A stretch of DNA of 64,000 nucleotides from Candidatus Accumulibacter similis (GTDB taxonomy: Bacteria > Pseudomonadota > Gammaproteobacteria > Burkholderiales > Rhodocyclaceae): assembly GCA_013347225.1 (NCBI GenBank), contig CP054595.1:558001-622000 (forward strand). The letters run 5' to 3'. This document shows, one piece after another, positions 17,925-27,788 of the stretch. The first letter of the stretch is position 1. Every line of letters starts with the position of its first letter. The notes under the pieces are model-generated. The model saw only the letters and a program-made list of their open reading frames with translations, was not told where the DNA came from and did not search any database. A program made the position numbers and the translations under genes.

Positions 17925-18572
17925 ATGCGTCCGACCCTGAAAACCCGGTGGTGGTCGTTTGCGGCGAGCCTGGTCGGCTTGGCGCTTGCCGGTTGTGCAT
18001 CGACCAAAATGACAAGCGAGTGGCGTGACGCGAACGTCGCCGGTGCCGTGCTCAAGGGCCAGCAGGTGCTGGTGGTCTGCCAGAGTCGCGACCATTCGCT
18101 GCGTCGCATCTGCGAGGACCAGTGGAAGATGCGGCTGCAGCGGACGGGAGTGGCGGGAATCCAGAGCTACGCCGTGTCGCAGTTGCCGGCCGACGGCATG
18201 GCCGGCAACGAGGAGATCCGGTCTGCCGCCGTACGTGCCGGAGCGTTCGCCGTAGCCAGCGTGCAACTGTCGCCGGACGACCTGGCGGTGGTCAATCCGG
18301 CGCCGCAGGTGGGCATCGGTGTCGGCGGTGGCAGCGGCGGCTACCGCAACGGCGGTTTCAGCGCCGGCGGCCTCGGTCTGTCGTTTCCGATCGGCTGGCC
18401 GACGGCGGCGCAGGGGATGACGTGCAGCGTTGCCATGCTGGATGCTGCCAGCGGCGCCGTCTTCTGGTCGGGCAGCGCCACGGCGCCGCCATCGGGTGCA
18501 CAGGCTGGGCAGGTCGCTGAACTGACGCAGCTGATGATCGACGCCCTGTTGCGGGCAGGACTGCTGCAGTAG
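17925..18572 (+). CDS. Putative outer-membrane lipoprotein, function unknown
   Basis: A 215-residue lipoprotein. Residues 1-24 form a signal sequence ending in a LALAGC lipobox, so the mature protein begins at a lipidated cysteine. The body has a glycine-rich, low-complexity stretch (about 135-160: GIGVGGGSGG then YRNGGFSAGGLG) that also appears in DUF4136-like lipoproteins, but I do not recognise the family with confidence. GGAGAGG immediately upstream of the ATG at 17925 fixes the start. It follows rng by about 100 bases and converges on the kinase gene. Confidence 0.75.
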   Translation: MRPTLKTRWWSFAASLVGLALAGCASTKMTSEWRDANVAGAVLKGQQVLVVCQSRDHSLRRICEDQWKMRLQRTGVAGIQSYAVSQLPADGMAGNEEIRSAAVRAGAFAVASVQLSPDDLAVVNPAPQVGIGVGGGSGGYRNGGFSAGGLGLSFPIGWPTAAQGMTCSVAMLDAASGAVFWSGSATAPPSGAQAGQVAELTQLMIDALLRAGLLQ

Positions 18573-18651
18573 TTCGTTCCGCCAAGACCCGTTGCCGTAA
18601 ATCGCAGCTTCGCCCGCCATGCTGCGGCCGCGACTGAGGTTTGCGCCCGGC

Positions 18652-18671
18652 CTGACGCGAGGGCGCGTCAG
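18652..18671. terminator. Hairpin between convergent genes
   Basis: A perfect 8-base-pair inverted repeat (arms CTGACGCG and CGCGTCAG, loop AGGG) lies between the lipoprotein stop and the kinase stop. There is no clear T-run on either side, so intrinsic termination is uncertain. Confidence 0.35.
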
Positions 18672-18701
18672 CTTCGTCCACAGTCGCCAGCCGGTAGGGA
18701 A

Positions 18702-20804
18702 CTACGAGCCCTGCCCCCCAACGAGGCCGGCCTCCCTGAGGAAGTGCTCGCGCTGCTCCGGACTGTCGATCTGGCTGGCCAATGCGCGGCACAAAGAATC
18801 CACGTCGGCCGCCCTGGCGGCTTCACGACGCAGCAGGACCTTCGCCAGCGGTCCGATATGGCGCGCCAGGATGCGGCCAATTCGTTCGCGGTCGGCATCG
18901 CCAATACCGCTGCCCGTTACCGGGTCGGCAGCAGTGACGGGCAACGGCGCTGCCACAGCTGCCGGCGAGGGGGAGCCGGGGTGCGGGGTGCTGTCCGGTT
19001 TCCGGCTCGTCGATGGCTGCTGCCACCTGTGCGTGGCGGCGGTCAGAAAGGCAGATCGGGCGGCCGGGTCCGGAATCATTTCAGCCAACAGGCGGTGCAA
19101 CTCGTCGCGCCCGCCGACGCGCGGCAGCGTCTTGCGCACCAGGATGCGTGCCATTGGTCCAATGTGCCTGGTCAATAGGCGCTCGGCGTCCTCGACGACC
19201 GCCGGCGTCAGGTCGCTCGCCTGCGTTGCGGCGGCATTGGCCGTGATCGGATGCGAAGCCAGTGCGTGCGCAGTCCCGACGTAAAGGTAGAGGTCGTGCA
19301 CCCGGTCGTGCGCGTCCCGCCGCTGGCCGAATGCGGTGAAACAGGCCGCCGCACTGCGTCGCAGCTGCCCAATGAGATCGACATAGGCGGCGCTGACCAG
19401 CACCTGTCCCGGCTCGGTGAAGCGCATGACGCGGAAGGCGGTGGCGACGCCGTCGCCGAGCAGGCGCGAGCGGCCACCGGGGTCGGGCTGCACCCGTACC
19501 GGCCCGAGGTTGATGCCGATGTGCAGAGCAAGCCCCTGTTCACTCGCCGCCGCCCCCAGCAGGCTGGCGGTGCGCAGTGCATCCTCGGGATCGCCGACGT
19601 AGCAGACGGCGCAGCCCTCGCGCGTGTTCGCCGCCAGGCGGCTGCCCGCCGGCACTCCGGCAACCGCCCGGCTGACCAGTGTCGCCAGCAGCTGGCGACG
19701 TTCCTTGAGCGCCGCCTCGGCAGCCGCATCGGCTGGCGTCGATGCGCCCGGCACGTCGCTGAAGAGGACCGCGCCGATGAAGCTGCAGCCTTCGCTGAAG
19801 GAACTGCCGGGCGCCGGCAGCACCGCCGGCGAGTCCGCCGCTTCCGCCGCAGGTTGTCCGGCTGGCGGCAGACAGGCGCGGCGAAAATCCGCCACCCGTC
19901 GGGGGCGCAGGTTCTCGTCGGGCGTCAGTGCCCAGTCGATCGCCCGCAGCATCGCCTTGCCGTAGAGGTCGGCCCTGCCGATCACGGCTGCCGCCGGCAT
20001 CGGGTCCTCGCGCAATCGCGCCAGGCTTTCGGTTGGCAGGTGACCGGTGACCAGCCAGTACATCACCCCGGCGAGCGAGTAGAGGTCGCTCCACGGGCCC
20101 TGCCTGCCGTCGGGCTGGTACTGCTCGGCTGGCGCGAAGCCAGGCGTCACGACGGCGGTCAACAACTGCTCCTGCCCCGGTACACCGACACGGCGGGCGG
20201 AGCCGAAGTCGAGCAGTACCGGCGAACCGTCGGCCCGCATGTAGATGTTGCGCGGCTTGATGTCGCGATGCAGGAAGCCGGCGTTGTGGATGGTCTCGAG
20301 CCCGTCCAGCAACGGCCGCACGATGCGTTGCAGGGTTGCGGCGTCGATCGGCTCCCGACCGGCCAGCCACCTGTCGAGTGGTTCGCCGCTTTCGTATTCC
20401 ATGACCATGTAGGCCGTGTCGTTGGCGGCAAAATAGCGCAGCACGCGGACGATCCCCGGGTGGTGAAAGCTGGCGAGTGCACGGCATTCGTGCAGGAAGC
20501 GATCGAGACCCCAGGCGAAGGACCTGGCGCCGGCAGTCGAGTGCGGCCGCACGGAGAGATCAGGCCCGCGCCCGGCGGTGTCGCGCGGCAGATACTCCTT
20601 GATTGCCACCGGGCAGTCGAGATGGGTATCGTGTGCGAGGTAGGTGATGCCGAAGCCACCGCTGCCGAGAACGCGGTCGATCCGGTATTCGTGCACCGCG
20701 TAGCCCGCCGGCAGCGCCAGCAGGTCGCTGTCGGCAGCTGCCGAACGAGAATCGGCGTGGCCGGTTTCTTCGTTGCCGCTCCCGCCCATCGCGCGCTCAG
20801 CCAT
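18702..20804 (-). CDS. Ser/Thr protein kinase fused to a cyclase-like domain and a twin C-terminal repeat
   Basis: A 700-residue cytoplasmic signalling protein. The Hanks-type kinase domain spans about 38-320: P-loop LGSGGFG (46-52), lysine K69 (VAIKEYLP), HRDIKPRN, DFGSA and APAEQY. A class III nucleotidyl cyclase-like domain follows at about 350-500 (VLFSDVPGAS, HIGINLGPVRV, GQVLVSAAYVDLI), but several catalytic positions look changed: the usual GDG motif reads REG and the VNxAAR motif reads VATAFR. The C-terminus carries two copies of a roughly 45-residue helical unit (RHIGPMARILVR and RHIGPLAKVLLR), which from memory resembles the domain called DUF8082. The start overlaps the upstream heme-sensor gene by 8 bases. 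Confidence 0.88.
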   Translation of the reverse strand: MAERAMGGSGNEETGHADSRSAAADSDLLALPAGYAVHEYRIDRVLGSGGFGITYLAHDTHLDCPVAIKEYLPRDTAGRGPDLSVRPHSTAGARSFAWGLDRFLHECRALASFHHPGIVRVLRYFAANDTAYMVMEYESGEPLDRWLAGREPIDAATLQRIVRPLLDGLETIHNAGFLHRDIKPRNIYMRADGSPVLLDFGSARRVGVPGQEQLLTAVVTPGFAPAEQYQPDGRQGPWSDLYSLAGVMYWLVTGHLPTESLARLREDPMPAAAVIGRADLYGKAMLRAIDWALTPDENLRPRRVADFRRACLPPAGQPAAEAADSPAVLPAPGSSFSEGCSFIGAVLFSDVPGASTPADAAAEAALKERRQLLATLVSRAVAGVPAGSRLAANTREGCAVCYVGDPEDALRTASLLGAAASEQGLALHIGINLGPVRVQPDPGGRSRLLGDGVATAFRVMRFTEPGQVLVSAAYVDLIGQLRRSAAACFTAFGQRRDAHDRVHDLYLYVGTAHALASHPITANAAATQASDLTPAVVEDAERLLTRHIGPMARILVRKTLPRVGGRDELHRLLAEMIPDPAARSAFLTAATHRWQQPSTSRKPDSTPHPGSPSPAAVAAPLPVTAADPVTGSGIGDADRERIGRILARHIGPLAKVLLRREAARAADVDSLCRALASQIDSPEQREHFLREAGLVGGQGS

Positions 20805-21669
20805 CGATCATCTGCATCGCCTTCTCGAGACTGCGACGCATGCGGTTGAACGAACTGGCCAGAATCGCAACCTCGTCGCCGCCCTCCTCGGCAAACTCCG
20901 GCTGCTCGAAGTCGCCGGTGCTGACCTTGTCGGCTACCGCCGACAGGCGAGTCACCGGCCGGATGATCAGCCACGACAGGAGCAGGTTGAGGACGATGAA
21001 GACGACCACGAACACCGCTGCCAGGGAAAGCATGAAGGTGCGGAAGGCCAGTGCGGCGTTCTCCAGCGGCACCGACATCGGCACCGAAACGACCTGCGCC
21101 CCGACGACCTCATCGAGCTTCCAGCCGAATCCGTTTGCCGGGCCGTAGATGCGGAGCATCGACGGCGGCGCGACATCGGGTGTGCTGTGGCATTGGAGAC
21201 ACGCCGGCGACTCGATTCGGATCGGATGCGCGACGTAGAGCAGGCGACCGGTGGGCGTGTCGCGCTCACCACTGATTTCCCTCTGGTCGGCACGGTTCCG
21301 GAAGCTGTGGATCAGGTCGGCTTCCCAGTCGGCAGGCCGGTCGCGCAGGTTCGTCGGATTGAGCGTCGCCTCCTTGTAGGCGTAGTTGACGTACTTTCGC
21401 CGCAAATGGTTGAGGGCTTCGGTGGCGGCAAACGCCGGCACCGTCTGCGGCAGGAAGACCTTGTCCATCTGCCCGACGAGATGCGGTCGCACCTGGTCGA
21501 CCGTATATGCGCGCACTGCCAGCGCCGCCTCCATGACCAGGCGCGCCTCGCCCAGCACCTGCTCGCGTGCGTGCCGGTCAAGCAGAGTCCGGGAAACGTA
21601 GCCGGTGACGGCAAAGCCGGCAAGGAAGACGGCAAGCAGAACGAGATTGAATTTCAGCCGCAGACCCAT
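20797..21669 (-). CDS. Membrane sensor with a DUF3365/Tll0287-like heme domain and HAMP
   Basis: A 290-residue protein with a short cytoplasmic start, TM1 (about 7-27), a periplasmic domain, TM2 (about 205-230) and a HAMP linker. The periplasmic part matches the DUF3365 (Tll0287-like) family and includes a single c-type heme motif CLQCH at residues 157-161. No kinase or output domain follows HAMP inside this protein. The 8-base overlap with the kinase-cyclase gene suggests that protein is the output partner. GGGAGG lies 7 bases before the ATG. Likely input is redox state, O2 or NO at the heme; this is inference from the heme motif. Confidence 0.85.
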   Translation of the reverse strand: MGLRLKFNLVLLAVFLAGFAVTGYVSRTLLDRHAREQVLGEARLVMEAALAVRAYTVDQVRPHLVGQMDKVFLPQTVPAFAATEALNHLRRKYVNYAYKEATLNPTNLRDRPADWEADLIHSFRNRADQREISGERDTPTGRLLYVAHPIRIESPACLQCHSTPDVAPPSMLRIYGPANGFGWKLDEVVGAQVVSVPMSVPLENAALAFRTFMLSLAAVFVVVFIVLNLLLSWLIIRPVTRLSAVADKVSTGDFEQPEFAEEGGDEVAILASSFNRMRRSLEKAMQMIDG

Positions 21670-22040
21670 GGAGGAACCTCCCAGTCAGGAGTGAAACGGC
21701 GGTACCGGCAAATGGCTGCCCGACGGCAGCGCGGACCGGCGTCCCTTGCCTTGCATCGCCGGAATCTCGCCGGCAACGTCGCGAGTATCCGGGCCTTGCT
21801 GCCGCGAGTCAATCGGCCGCCGTGCCTCACCAGCTCGGCAACCCGCGTTGGCCGTCGCTCGCCAGACGCGGCGGGATCCGCAGCCGACGCCTGCCGACGG
21901 GTGGTGACGGTGAGCGAAAGTCAACCTCCGGTCAGGCCCGCAGTGCGTACAATCCGGGTTGCATCCGCCATGTGGCCCGCTGCCGCAGGGCGAATTGCAC
22001 GCCCCGCGGGACGCGCCGGCGGCGACTTGACAGGGAGACG
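21670..22040. other. Divergent intergenic region
   Basis: About 370 bases between the heme-sensor gene (minus) and gcdH (plus). A TACAAT hexamer at about 21950 could be the -10 of gcdH, without a good -35. No coding or RNA feature was recognised. Confidence 0.4.
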
Positions 22041-23228
22041 ATGATGGCGACGCGAGCCCGGCCCCGATTTTGCTGGCAGGACCCGCTGCTCCTCGATGCG
22101 CAGCTCGACGACGACGAGCGCCGGCTGCGCGATGCGGCGCAGGATTACTGCCAGGGCAGGCTTCTGCCGCGCGTGCTGGAATCGTTCCGCCACGAGCGAA
22201 GCGACACCACGATCTACCGCGAAATGGGCGCGATGGGTCTCCTCGGCCCGACGATTCCATCCGAATACGGTGGCGCCGGTCTCGGGCACGTCAGCTATGG
22301 GCTGATCGCGCGCGAGGTCGAACGGGTGGATTCCGGCTACCGCTCGATGATGAGCGTCCAATCGTCACTGGTGATGCTGCCGATTCTTCGCTTCGGCAGC
22401 GAGGAGCAGCGATGTCGTTACCTGCCGCAACTGGCAAGCGGCGAACTGATCGGCTGCTTTGGGCTGACCGAGCCCAATCACGGCTCCGACCCCGGCAGCA
22501 TGGAGACGCGGGCGCGCGCCGTCGGCGGAGGTTTTCGCCTCTCCGGCAGCAAGACATGGATCACGAACTCACCCATCGCCGACGTCTTCATCGTCTGGGC
22601 GAAGGACGATGCGGCCGCCATCCGCGGTTTCGTGCTTGACCGCGGAATGCGCGGCCTCAGCGCCCCGCCGATCCACGGCAAGTTCGGGCTGCGCACCTCG
22701 ATCACCGGCGAGATCGTCATGGACGACGTCTTCGTTCCCGAGGAGAACGTCTTTCCCGAAATCCGCGGCTTGAAGGGACCCTTCACCTGCCTCGACTCGG
22801 CGCGCTATGGGATTGCCTGGGGTGCTCTCGGTGCCGCCGAGTCCTGTTGGCACACGGCTCGTCAGTACACGCTCGACCGGCGGCAGTTCGGGCGGCCGCT
22901 GGCGGCGAATCAACTGGTGCAGAAGAAACTCGCCGACATGCAGACGGAAATCGCGCTCGGGCTGCAGGGATGCCTGCGACTGGGGCGCATGAAGGACGAC
23001 GGTACGGCGACGCCGGAAATCACTTCGATCATGAAGCGCAACTCCTGCGGCAAGGCGCTCGCGATCGCCCGCACGGCGCGCGACATGCTTGGTGCCAACG
23101 GCATTTCGGACGAATTCGGCGTCGTCCGCCACATGCTCAACCTGGAGGTGGTCAACACCTACGAGGGAACGCACGACGTGCATGCGCTGATTCTCGGCCG
23201 GGCGCAGACCGGCATCGCGGCTTTCTGA
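22041..23228 (+). CDS. gcdH: Glutaryl-CoA dehydrogenase
   Basis: A 395-residue FAD flavoenzyme of the acyl-CoA dehydrogenase superfamily that converts glutaryl-CoA to crotonyl-CoA in lysine/tryptophan and aromatic degradation. FAD-binding motifs [17 protein letters not shown] and [18 protein letters not shown] are present, and [12 protein letters not shown] is typical of GcdH. The catalytic glutamate lies in [25 protein letters not shown] sits just before the ATG pair at 22041/22044. The electron acceptor would be ETF. It stands alone, with no glutaconate or other lysine-degradation genes nearby. Confidence 0.92.
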   Translation: MMATRARPRFCWQDPLLLDAQLDDDERRLRDAAQDYCQGRLLPRVLESFRHERSDTTIYREMGAMGLLGPTIPSEYGGAGLGHVSYGLIAREVERVDSGYRSMMSVQSSLVMLPILRFGSEEQRCRYLPQLASGELIGCFGLTEPNHGSDPGSMETRARAVGGGFRLSGSKTWITNSPIADVFIVWAKDDAAAIRGFVLDRGMRGLSAPPIHGKFGLRTSITGEIVMDDVFVPEENVFPEIRGLKGPFTCLDSARYGIAWGALGAAESCWHTARQYTLDRRQFGRPLAANQLVQKKLADMQTEIALGLQGCLRLGRMKDDGTATPEITSIMKRNSCGKALAIARTARDMLGANGISDEFGVVRHMLNLEVVNTYEGTHDVHALILGRAQTGIAAF

Positions 23229-23362
23229 AGGAGCACGTCATGCCGGCAGGCAGCCGCGAAGCCGGCCGCCTGTGGACCCCCTGCCGGCTCGCGCCGCCCG
23301 GGGTGCACGGCAGACTGGCGTGGCAACGCCTCCCGGGCGGGTCGCGGGGCTGGCGAGCGAGG

Positions 23363-23503
23363 CTACTTCTTCTCTGCCGGAGCCTGCCTGTCCGGAGTTT
23401 CGCCGGGCTTCGGTGCATCGCCGAGGACAGTCTTCAGCGGGCAGATGGAAAACGCCGGGCACTTCTTGCAGCCGGCAACGATGGCAATCGGGCAGAGGGT
23501 CAT
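23363..23503 (-). CDS. Small cysteine-rich protein (46 residues)
   Basis: A 46-codon frame on the minus strand begins with ATG at 23503, preceded by GGAG at 8-base spacing, and ends with TAG at 23363. The protein begins MTLCPIAIVAGCKKCPAFSI and has four cysteines (C4, C12, C15, C21) in a C-x7-C-xx-C-x5-C pattern, then a charged Pro/Lys-rich tail. The cysteine spacing suggests a small metal or iron-sulfur site, but no function is known to me. It has a proper start, ribosome binding site and stop, and codon use like the neighbours. It lies on the strand opposite to gcdH and the exonuclease gene. Confidence 0.7.
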   Translation of the reverse strand: MTLCPIAIVAGCKKCPAFSICPLKTVLGDAPKPGETPDRQAPAEKK

Positions 23504-23745
23504 GGCCGTTTCTCCAGGCAGTTGCAACGGCGTTCACGATACAGGCCTTTGTCGTGCAGGTGCAGGTAGACGCACCCAATTGGCGGCCTGGCTCCCGCAC
23601 GCCATGGCGGCGCCGGGAATTCCCCATCTTCGGCCAGACACCTGGCGCCGGGGCGAACGTTAGCCGGTAGAATTGGTGCGCAGCGGCCGGGTACATGCCC
23701 GAGACTTCCAGCCGTTGCCCACCAACCCTTGCCGACCATCGAACC

Positions 23746-25914
23746 ATGAACGCGCGCCTCCGTCTGGCCATCTCGGTCATCATCCTCTTCCTGCTGGTGA
23801 CCGGCCCCTTCCTGATCACGGCGGCGTTGGTGTGGGCGGATGCCCAGGCGGACGAGCGCGCGGCGCTCGTCCGCCTGATCGCACCGCACCTCTCGCTGGG
23901 TACGATGATGACCGCCTTTGGCTTCTTCGTCGGTCTCCTGGTCATTCGCTATCTCTTCCGGGAGTATGTGCAGGGTCTGCTGAAGATGGCCGAGAACCTG
24001 CGTCTGATGCTGGCGGCGAACCGCAACTTCCGGGTCACACCGGAGGGACCACCGGAGGTCCGCCTGCTGGCCGCGGCGACGAACGACCTTGCGCAGCAGC
24101 GCGACGGTCTGATGGATGATGTCGCGGCGCAGATTGCCGCAGCCAAGTCGTCGGTGGAGGAGGAAAAGAACCGGCTGGCGGCGCTGATGTCGGAGCTGGC
24201 CCAGGCGGTCGTGGTGTGCAACCGCGAGGGGCGGATCCTGCTCTACAACAGCCGCGCCCGGCTGCAGTTCCGGGCACTCGCTCTCGGCAGCACGGCGGTC
24301 GCCGGCGGTGCACTGATCGGGCTCGGCAGGTCGATTTTCTCGATACTCGAGCGCAGTCAGATCGATCACGCCCTCGACGTCGTACGTCAGCGACTGCACA
24401 AGGGCGCGGCCACGGCAATCGCCACCTTCATCACGGCGGCGCGCGGTGGCCAGCTCCTGCGCGTCCAGCTGGTGCCGGTGCTGGCAACCGATGACGCGCC
24501 GCGACAGCGCGAGATGACCGGTTACGTGCTGACGGTGGAGAACATCACCCGCAGCCTGGAACAGGAATCCCGCCGCGATCAGGTCCTGCAGTCACTGACG
24601 GACGGTACCCGCGGCAGCCTGGCGAACATCCGCGTCGCCGTGGGCAACCTGCTGGACTACCCCGACATCGAACCGGAAATCCGCGAGCGCTTCATTGGCA
24701 TCATCAGCGACGAGGTCGTCCGCATGAGCCAGCGCCTCGACCGGACGATGAGCGAGTTCGCCGATTCGCTGAAGACACGCTGGCCGCTCGAAGAGGTCCA
24801 GGGGCTGGATCTGGTCACCGCCGCACAGCGTCGCATCGAGCAGGAACTGCAGCTGGCAACCAGCAGCGAGGAGATCGATGAATCGGTCTGGCTGCGGGCC
24901 GAGAGCTTTTCCCTGGTCTTTTCGATCTGTTTTCTGGCTGCGAGACTGGTCGCCCAGCATCGGATCCCGGACCTGCGCTTCCGCTTGCTGCCTTGCGGCC
25001 GGCTCGTCTACCTCGACATCATCTGGGCTGACCATGCCATCTCGTCGGAGACGTTCGCGACCTGGGAAAACGAGCCCATGCAACTGGGCAGCGAAAGCTC
25101 ACCGCTGTCGCTGCGCGACGTGATCGACCGCCATGGGGGTGAAATCTGGTACGAACGCGAAAAGGCCAGCCAGCAGCGCTGCTTCTTTCGCTTCGTCCTG
25201 CCGGTTGCTCTGCCGGACAGCCTGCAGGCGCAGCCGGTCGGCGACGAACCGAGCGTACGCCCGGAGTACTACGATTTTGACCTCTTTCACTTCCGCGATC
25301 AGAGCATCGATCTCGACCGGCGATTGAGCGACCTGGCGTACACCGTCTTCGATACCGAAACCACCGGGCTCGAACCCGCTGCCGGGGACGAGATCATCCA
25401 GATCGGTGCCGTGCGCATCGTCAACGGCCGCCTCCTGCGGCACGAGAACTTTGACCATCTCGTCGACCCGCAACGCTTCCTGCGACCCGAGGGTGTTCGC
25501 ATTCACGGCATCACCGACGACATGGTGCGCGGGCAGCCCCAGATCGACATCGTTCTGCCCGCCTTCCATGATTTCTGCAACGACACCGTGCTCGTTGCCC
25601 ACAACGCGGCCTTCGACATGCGCTTTCTGCAGTTGAAGGAGGATTCGACAGGCGTGGTGTTCAGTCAGCCAGTCCTCGACACGCTGCTGCTTTCCGGAGT
25701 GCTGCACGCCAATCAGGACTCGCACCAGCTCGACCACATCGCCGAGCGCCTCGGCGTGGTGATCGAAGGTCGCCACAGCGCGCTCGGGGACGCCTGTGCC
25801 ACGGCCGAGGTCTTCCTCAGGATGCTGCCGCTGCTGGCACAGATGGGAATCGTCACCCTGCGGCAGGCCCTCGAGGCGTCGGAGAAGAGCTATTTCGCGC
25901 GCGTGAAGTACTGA
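23746..25914 (+). CDS. Membrane histidine-kinase-like protein fused to a DEDDh 3'-5' exonuclease
   Basis: A 722-residue fusion. TM1 (about 8-30) and TM2 (about 50-68) anchor it in the inner membrane. They are followed by a HAMP-like segment, a PAS-like region (about 150-260) and a helical segment at the DHp position ([15 protein letters not shown]) that lacks the phospho-accepting histidine. A degenerate ATPase-like region with [11 protein letters not shown] follows. The C-terminal 190 residues are a complete DnaQ-type exonuclease: D536 and E538 (FDTETTG), D624 (AHNAAFD), H677 and D682 (HSALGDA). It could be a membrane-bound nuclease controlled by a sensory module. TAGAAT at 23668-23673 may be its -10. 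The ATG at 23746 precedes TM1. Confidence 0.88.
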   Translation: MNARLRLAISVIILFLLVTGPFLITAALVWADAQADERAALVRLIAPHLSLGTMMTAFGFFVGLLVIRYLFREYVQGLLKMAENLRLMLAANRNFRVTPEGPPEVRLLAAATNDLAQQRDGLMDDVAAQIAAAKSSVEEEKNRLAALMSELAQAVVVCNREGRILLYNSRARLQFRALALGSTAVAGGALIGLGRSIFSILERSQIDHALDVVRQRLHKGAATAIATFITAARGGQLLRVQLVPVLATDDAPRQREMTGYVLTVENITRSLEQESRRDQVLQSLTDGTRGSLANIRVAVGNLLDYPDIEPEIRERFIGIISDEVVRMSQRLDRTMSEFADSLKTRWPLEEVQGLDLVTAAQRRIEQELQLATSSEEIDESVWLRAESFSLVFSICFLAARLVAQHRIPDLRFRLLPCGRLVYLDIIWADHAISSETFATWENEPMQLGSESSPLSLRDVIDRHGGEIWYEREKASQQRCFFRFVLPVALPDSLQAQPVGDEPSVRPEYYDFDLFHFRDQSIDLDRRLSDLAYTVFDTETTGLEPAAGDEIIQIGAVRIVNGRLLRHENFDHLVDPQRFLRPEGVRIHGITDDMVRGQPQIDIVLPAFHDFCNDTVLVAHNAAFDMRFLQLKEDSTGVVFSQPVLDTLLLSGVLHANQDSHQLDHIAERLGVVIEGRHSALGDACATAEVFLRMLPLLAQMGIVTLRQALEASEKSYFARVKY

Positions 25915-25951
25915 GGGTTGCTGCCGATGGCGTGGCCCCGCGATCGGCGAT

Positions 25952-27781
25952 TCACTCGACCGTCACCGACTTCGCCAGATTGCGCGGCTTGTCGACGTCC
26001 GTGCCGCGCACCAGCGCGACATGATAGGCGAGGAGTTGCAGCGGCACGACGTGCAGCAGTGCCGACAACGCTCCGTAATGCTCCGGCAGGTGCAGCACGT
26101 GAATCCCGTCCGACTCCTTCATTTCGCTGTCGGCATCGGCGAACACCCAGAGTTCGCCACCTCGGGCCCGCACTTCCTGCAGGTTCGACTTGAGCTTCTC
26201 CAGCAGGGCGTCGTTGGGCGCCACGGCAATCACCGGCATGTCGCGATCGACCAGTGCCAGTGGACCATGCTTCAGTTCGCCGGCGGGATAGGCTTCGGCA
26301 TGGATGTAGGAGATTTCCTTCAGTTTCAGCGCACCTTCCATGGCGATCGGATAATGCCGGCCGCGGCCGAGGAACAGGGCATGGTGCTTCATCGAAAAAC
26401 ACTCGGCCCAGTCGCGGATTTGCGGCTCCAGTTCGAGGATCATGCTGACGGCCATCGGCAGGTGTCGCATGGCGAGCAGTTCGCTTGCCTCCTGCTCGGC
26501 GTCGAGCCGGTCGCGAACCTTGGCGAGCACGAGCGTCAGCAGATAAAGGGCCGCGAGCTGGGTGGTGAAGGCCTTGGTCGACGCAACGCCAATCTCCGGA
26601 CCGGCACGCGTGATGAAACGCAGGCTGTTCTCTCGCACCAGTGATGACTCGGGCACGTTGCATATGCACAGCGTACGGCTCATGCCCAGCGACTTGGCGT
26701 GCTGCAGCGCGGCCAGCGTGTCGGCGGTTTCACCCGATTGTGAAATGGTGACGACAAGGGTGTGCGGGTCGGGCACCGAGTCGCGATAGCGGTACTCGCT
26801 CGCCACCTCGACCGAGCAGGCAACGCCGGCGATGGATTCCAGCCAGTAGCGCGCCACGAGGCCGGCATGGTAGCTGGTGCCGCAGGCGATGATCAGCACC
26901 TGCCGCACACCCCGCAGCAGGTCTTCACTCTCGGCGCCGAAGATGCCCGGTTGGATGCTTCGCGCCGCGCCGAGCATCTCGAGGGTGTTTGCCAGCGCCA
27001 CCGGCTGCTCGAAGATTTCCTTCTGCATGTAGTGCCGGTAGTTGCCCAGCTCGATCGCCTCTGCCGACAGGTTCGATTCGCTTTCCGGCCGCTCAACCGG
27101 GGTGCCGTCAACGCGGGCAATGCGGTAGCCATCGCGCCTCAGTTCGGCACAGTCGCCGTTCTCGAGGTAGACCATCCGGCGCGTGACCTGCACCAGCGCC
27201 GAGGCATCGGAGGCAGCGTAGAATCCGTCTTCGCCCAGACCAAGCAGGAGCGGCGCCCCTTCACGCGCAACGACCAGGCGGCTTGGGTCGGCTTCGCGCA
27301 GGACGGCGATCGCATAGGCGCCCTGCAGTTGCGCAACCGCCCGGCGGACGGCAGCGAGCAGATCGCTGTCGGTCTTCAACTCATGCGCAATCAGATGCGC
27401 GACCACTTCGGTATCGGTGTCGGACGTGAACACGTACGCGAGAGCCTGGAGGCGAGCACGCAGCGTTTCGTGGTTTTCGATGATCCCGTTGTGGACCACG
27501 GCCAACCCGCCGGAGATGTGCGGATGGGCGTTTCGTTCGCATGGCACGCCATGCGTTGCCCAGCGCGTATGCGCAATGCCGGTGCGGCCCGCAGCGTGTG
27601 TCTCCTCGACCTGCGCCGTCAGTTCGGCAACCCGGCCGACCGCGCGCAGCCGGTGCAGGCCGCCGTCGTTGATCAGGGCGAGCCCGGCCGAGTCGTAGCC
27701 GCGATATTCGAGCTTGCGCAGACCTTCGAGCAGAACGGGAACGATATTGCGGTCAGCGACCGCGGCAACGATGCCACACAT
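25952..27781 (-). CDS. glmS: Glutamine-fructose-6-phosphate aminotransferase (isomerizing)
   Basis: A 609-residue cytoplasmic enzyme that makes glucosamine-6-phosphate from fructose-6-phosphate and glutamine, the entry to amino-sugar and cell-wall synthesis. The N-terminal nucleophile is Cys2 (MCGIVAAV), with the EYRGYDSAG and HTRWATHG motifs of the glutaminase domain (1-240). Two SIS domains follow ([19 protein letters not shown]) and the protein ends in KSVTVE, as in E. coli. It starts 7 bases after glmU and is the second gene of a glmU-glmS pair. Confidence 0.98.
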   Translation of the reverse strand: MCGIVAAVADRNIVPVLLEGLRKLEYRGYDSAGLALINDGGLHRLRAVGRVAELTAQVEETHAAGRTGIAHTRWATHGVPCERNAHPHISGGLAVVHNGIIENHETLRARLQALAYVFTSDTDTEVVAHLIAHELKTDSDLLAAVRRAVAQLQGAYAIAVLREADPSRLVVAREGAPLLLGLGEDGFYAASDASALVQVTRRMVYLENGDCAELRRDGYRIARVDGTPVERPESESNLSAEAIELGNYRHYMQKEIFEQPVALANTLEMLGAARSIQPGIFGAESEDLLRGVRQVLIIACGTSYHAGLVARYWLESIAGVACSVEVASEYRYRDSVPDPHTLVVTISQSGETADTLAALQHAKSLGMSRTLCICNVPESSLVRENSLRFITRAGPEIGVASTKAFTTQLAALYLLTLVLAKVRDRLDAEQEASELLAMRHLPMAVSMILELEPQIRDWAECFSMKHHALFLGRGRHYPIAMEGALKLKEISYIHAEAYPAGELKHGPLALVDRDMPVIAVAPNDALLEKLKSNLQEVRARGGELWVFADADSEMKESDGIHVLHLPEHYGALSALLHVVPLQLLAYHVALVRGTDVDKPRNLAKSVTVE

Positions 27782-27788
27782 GGTCAGT

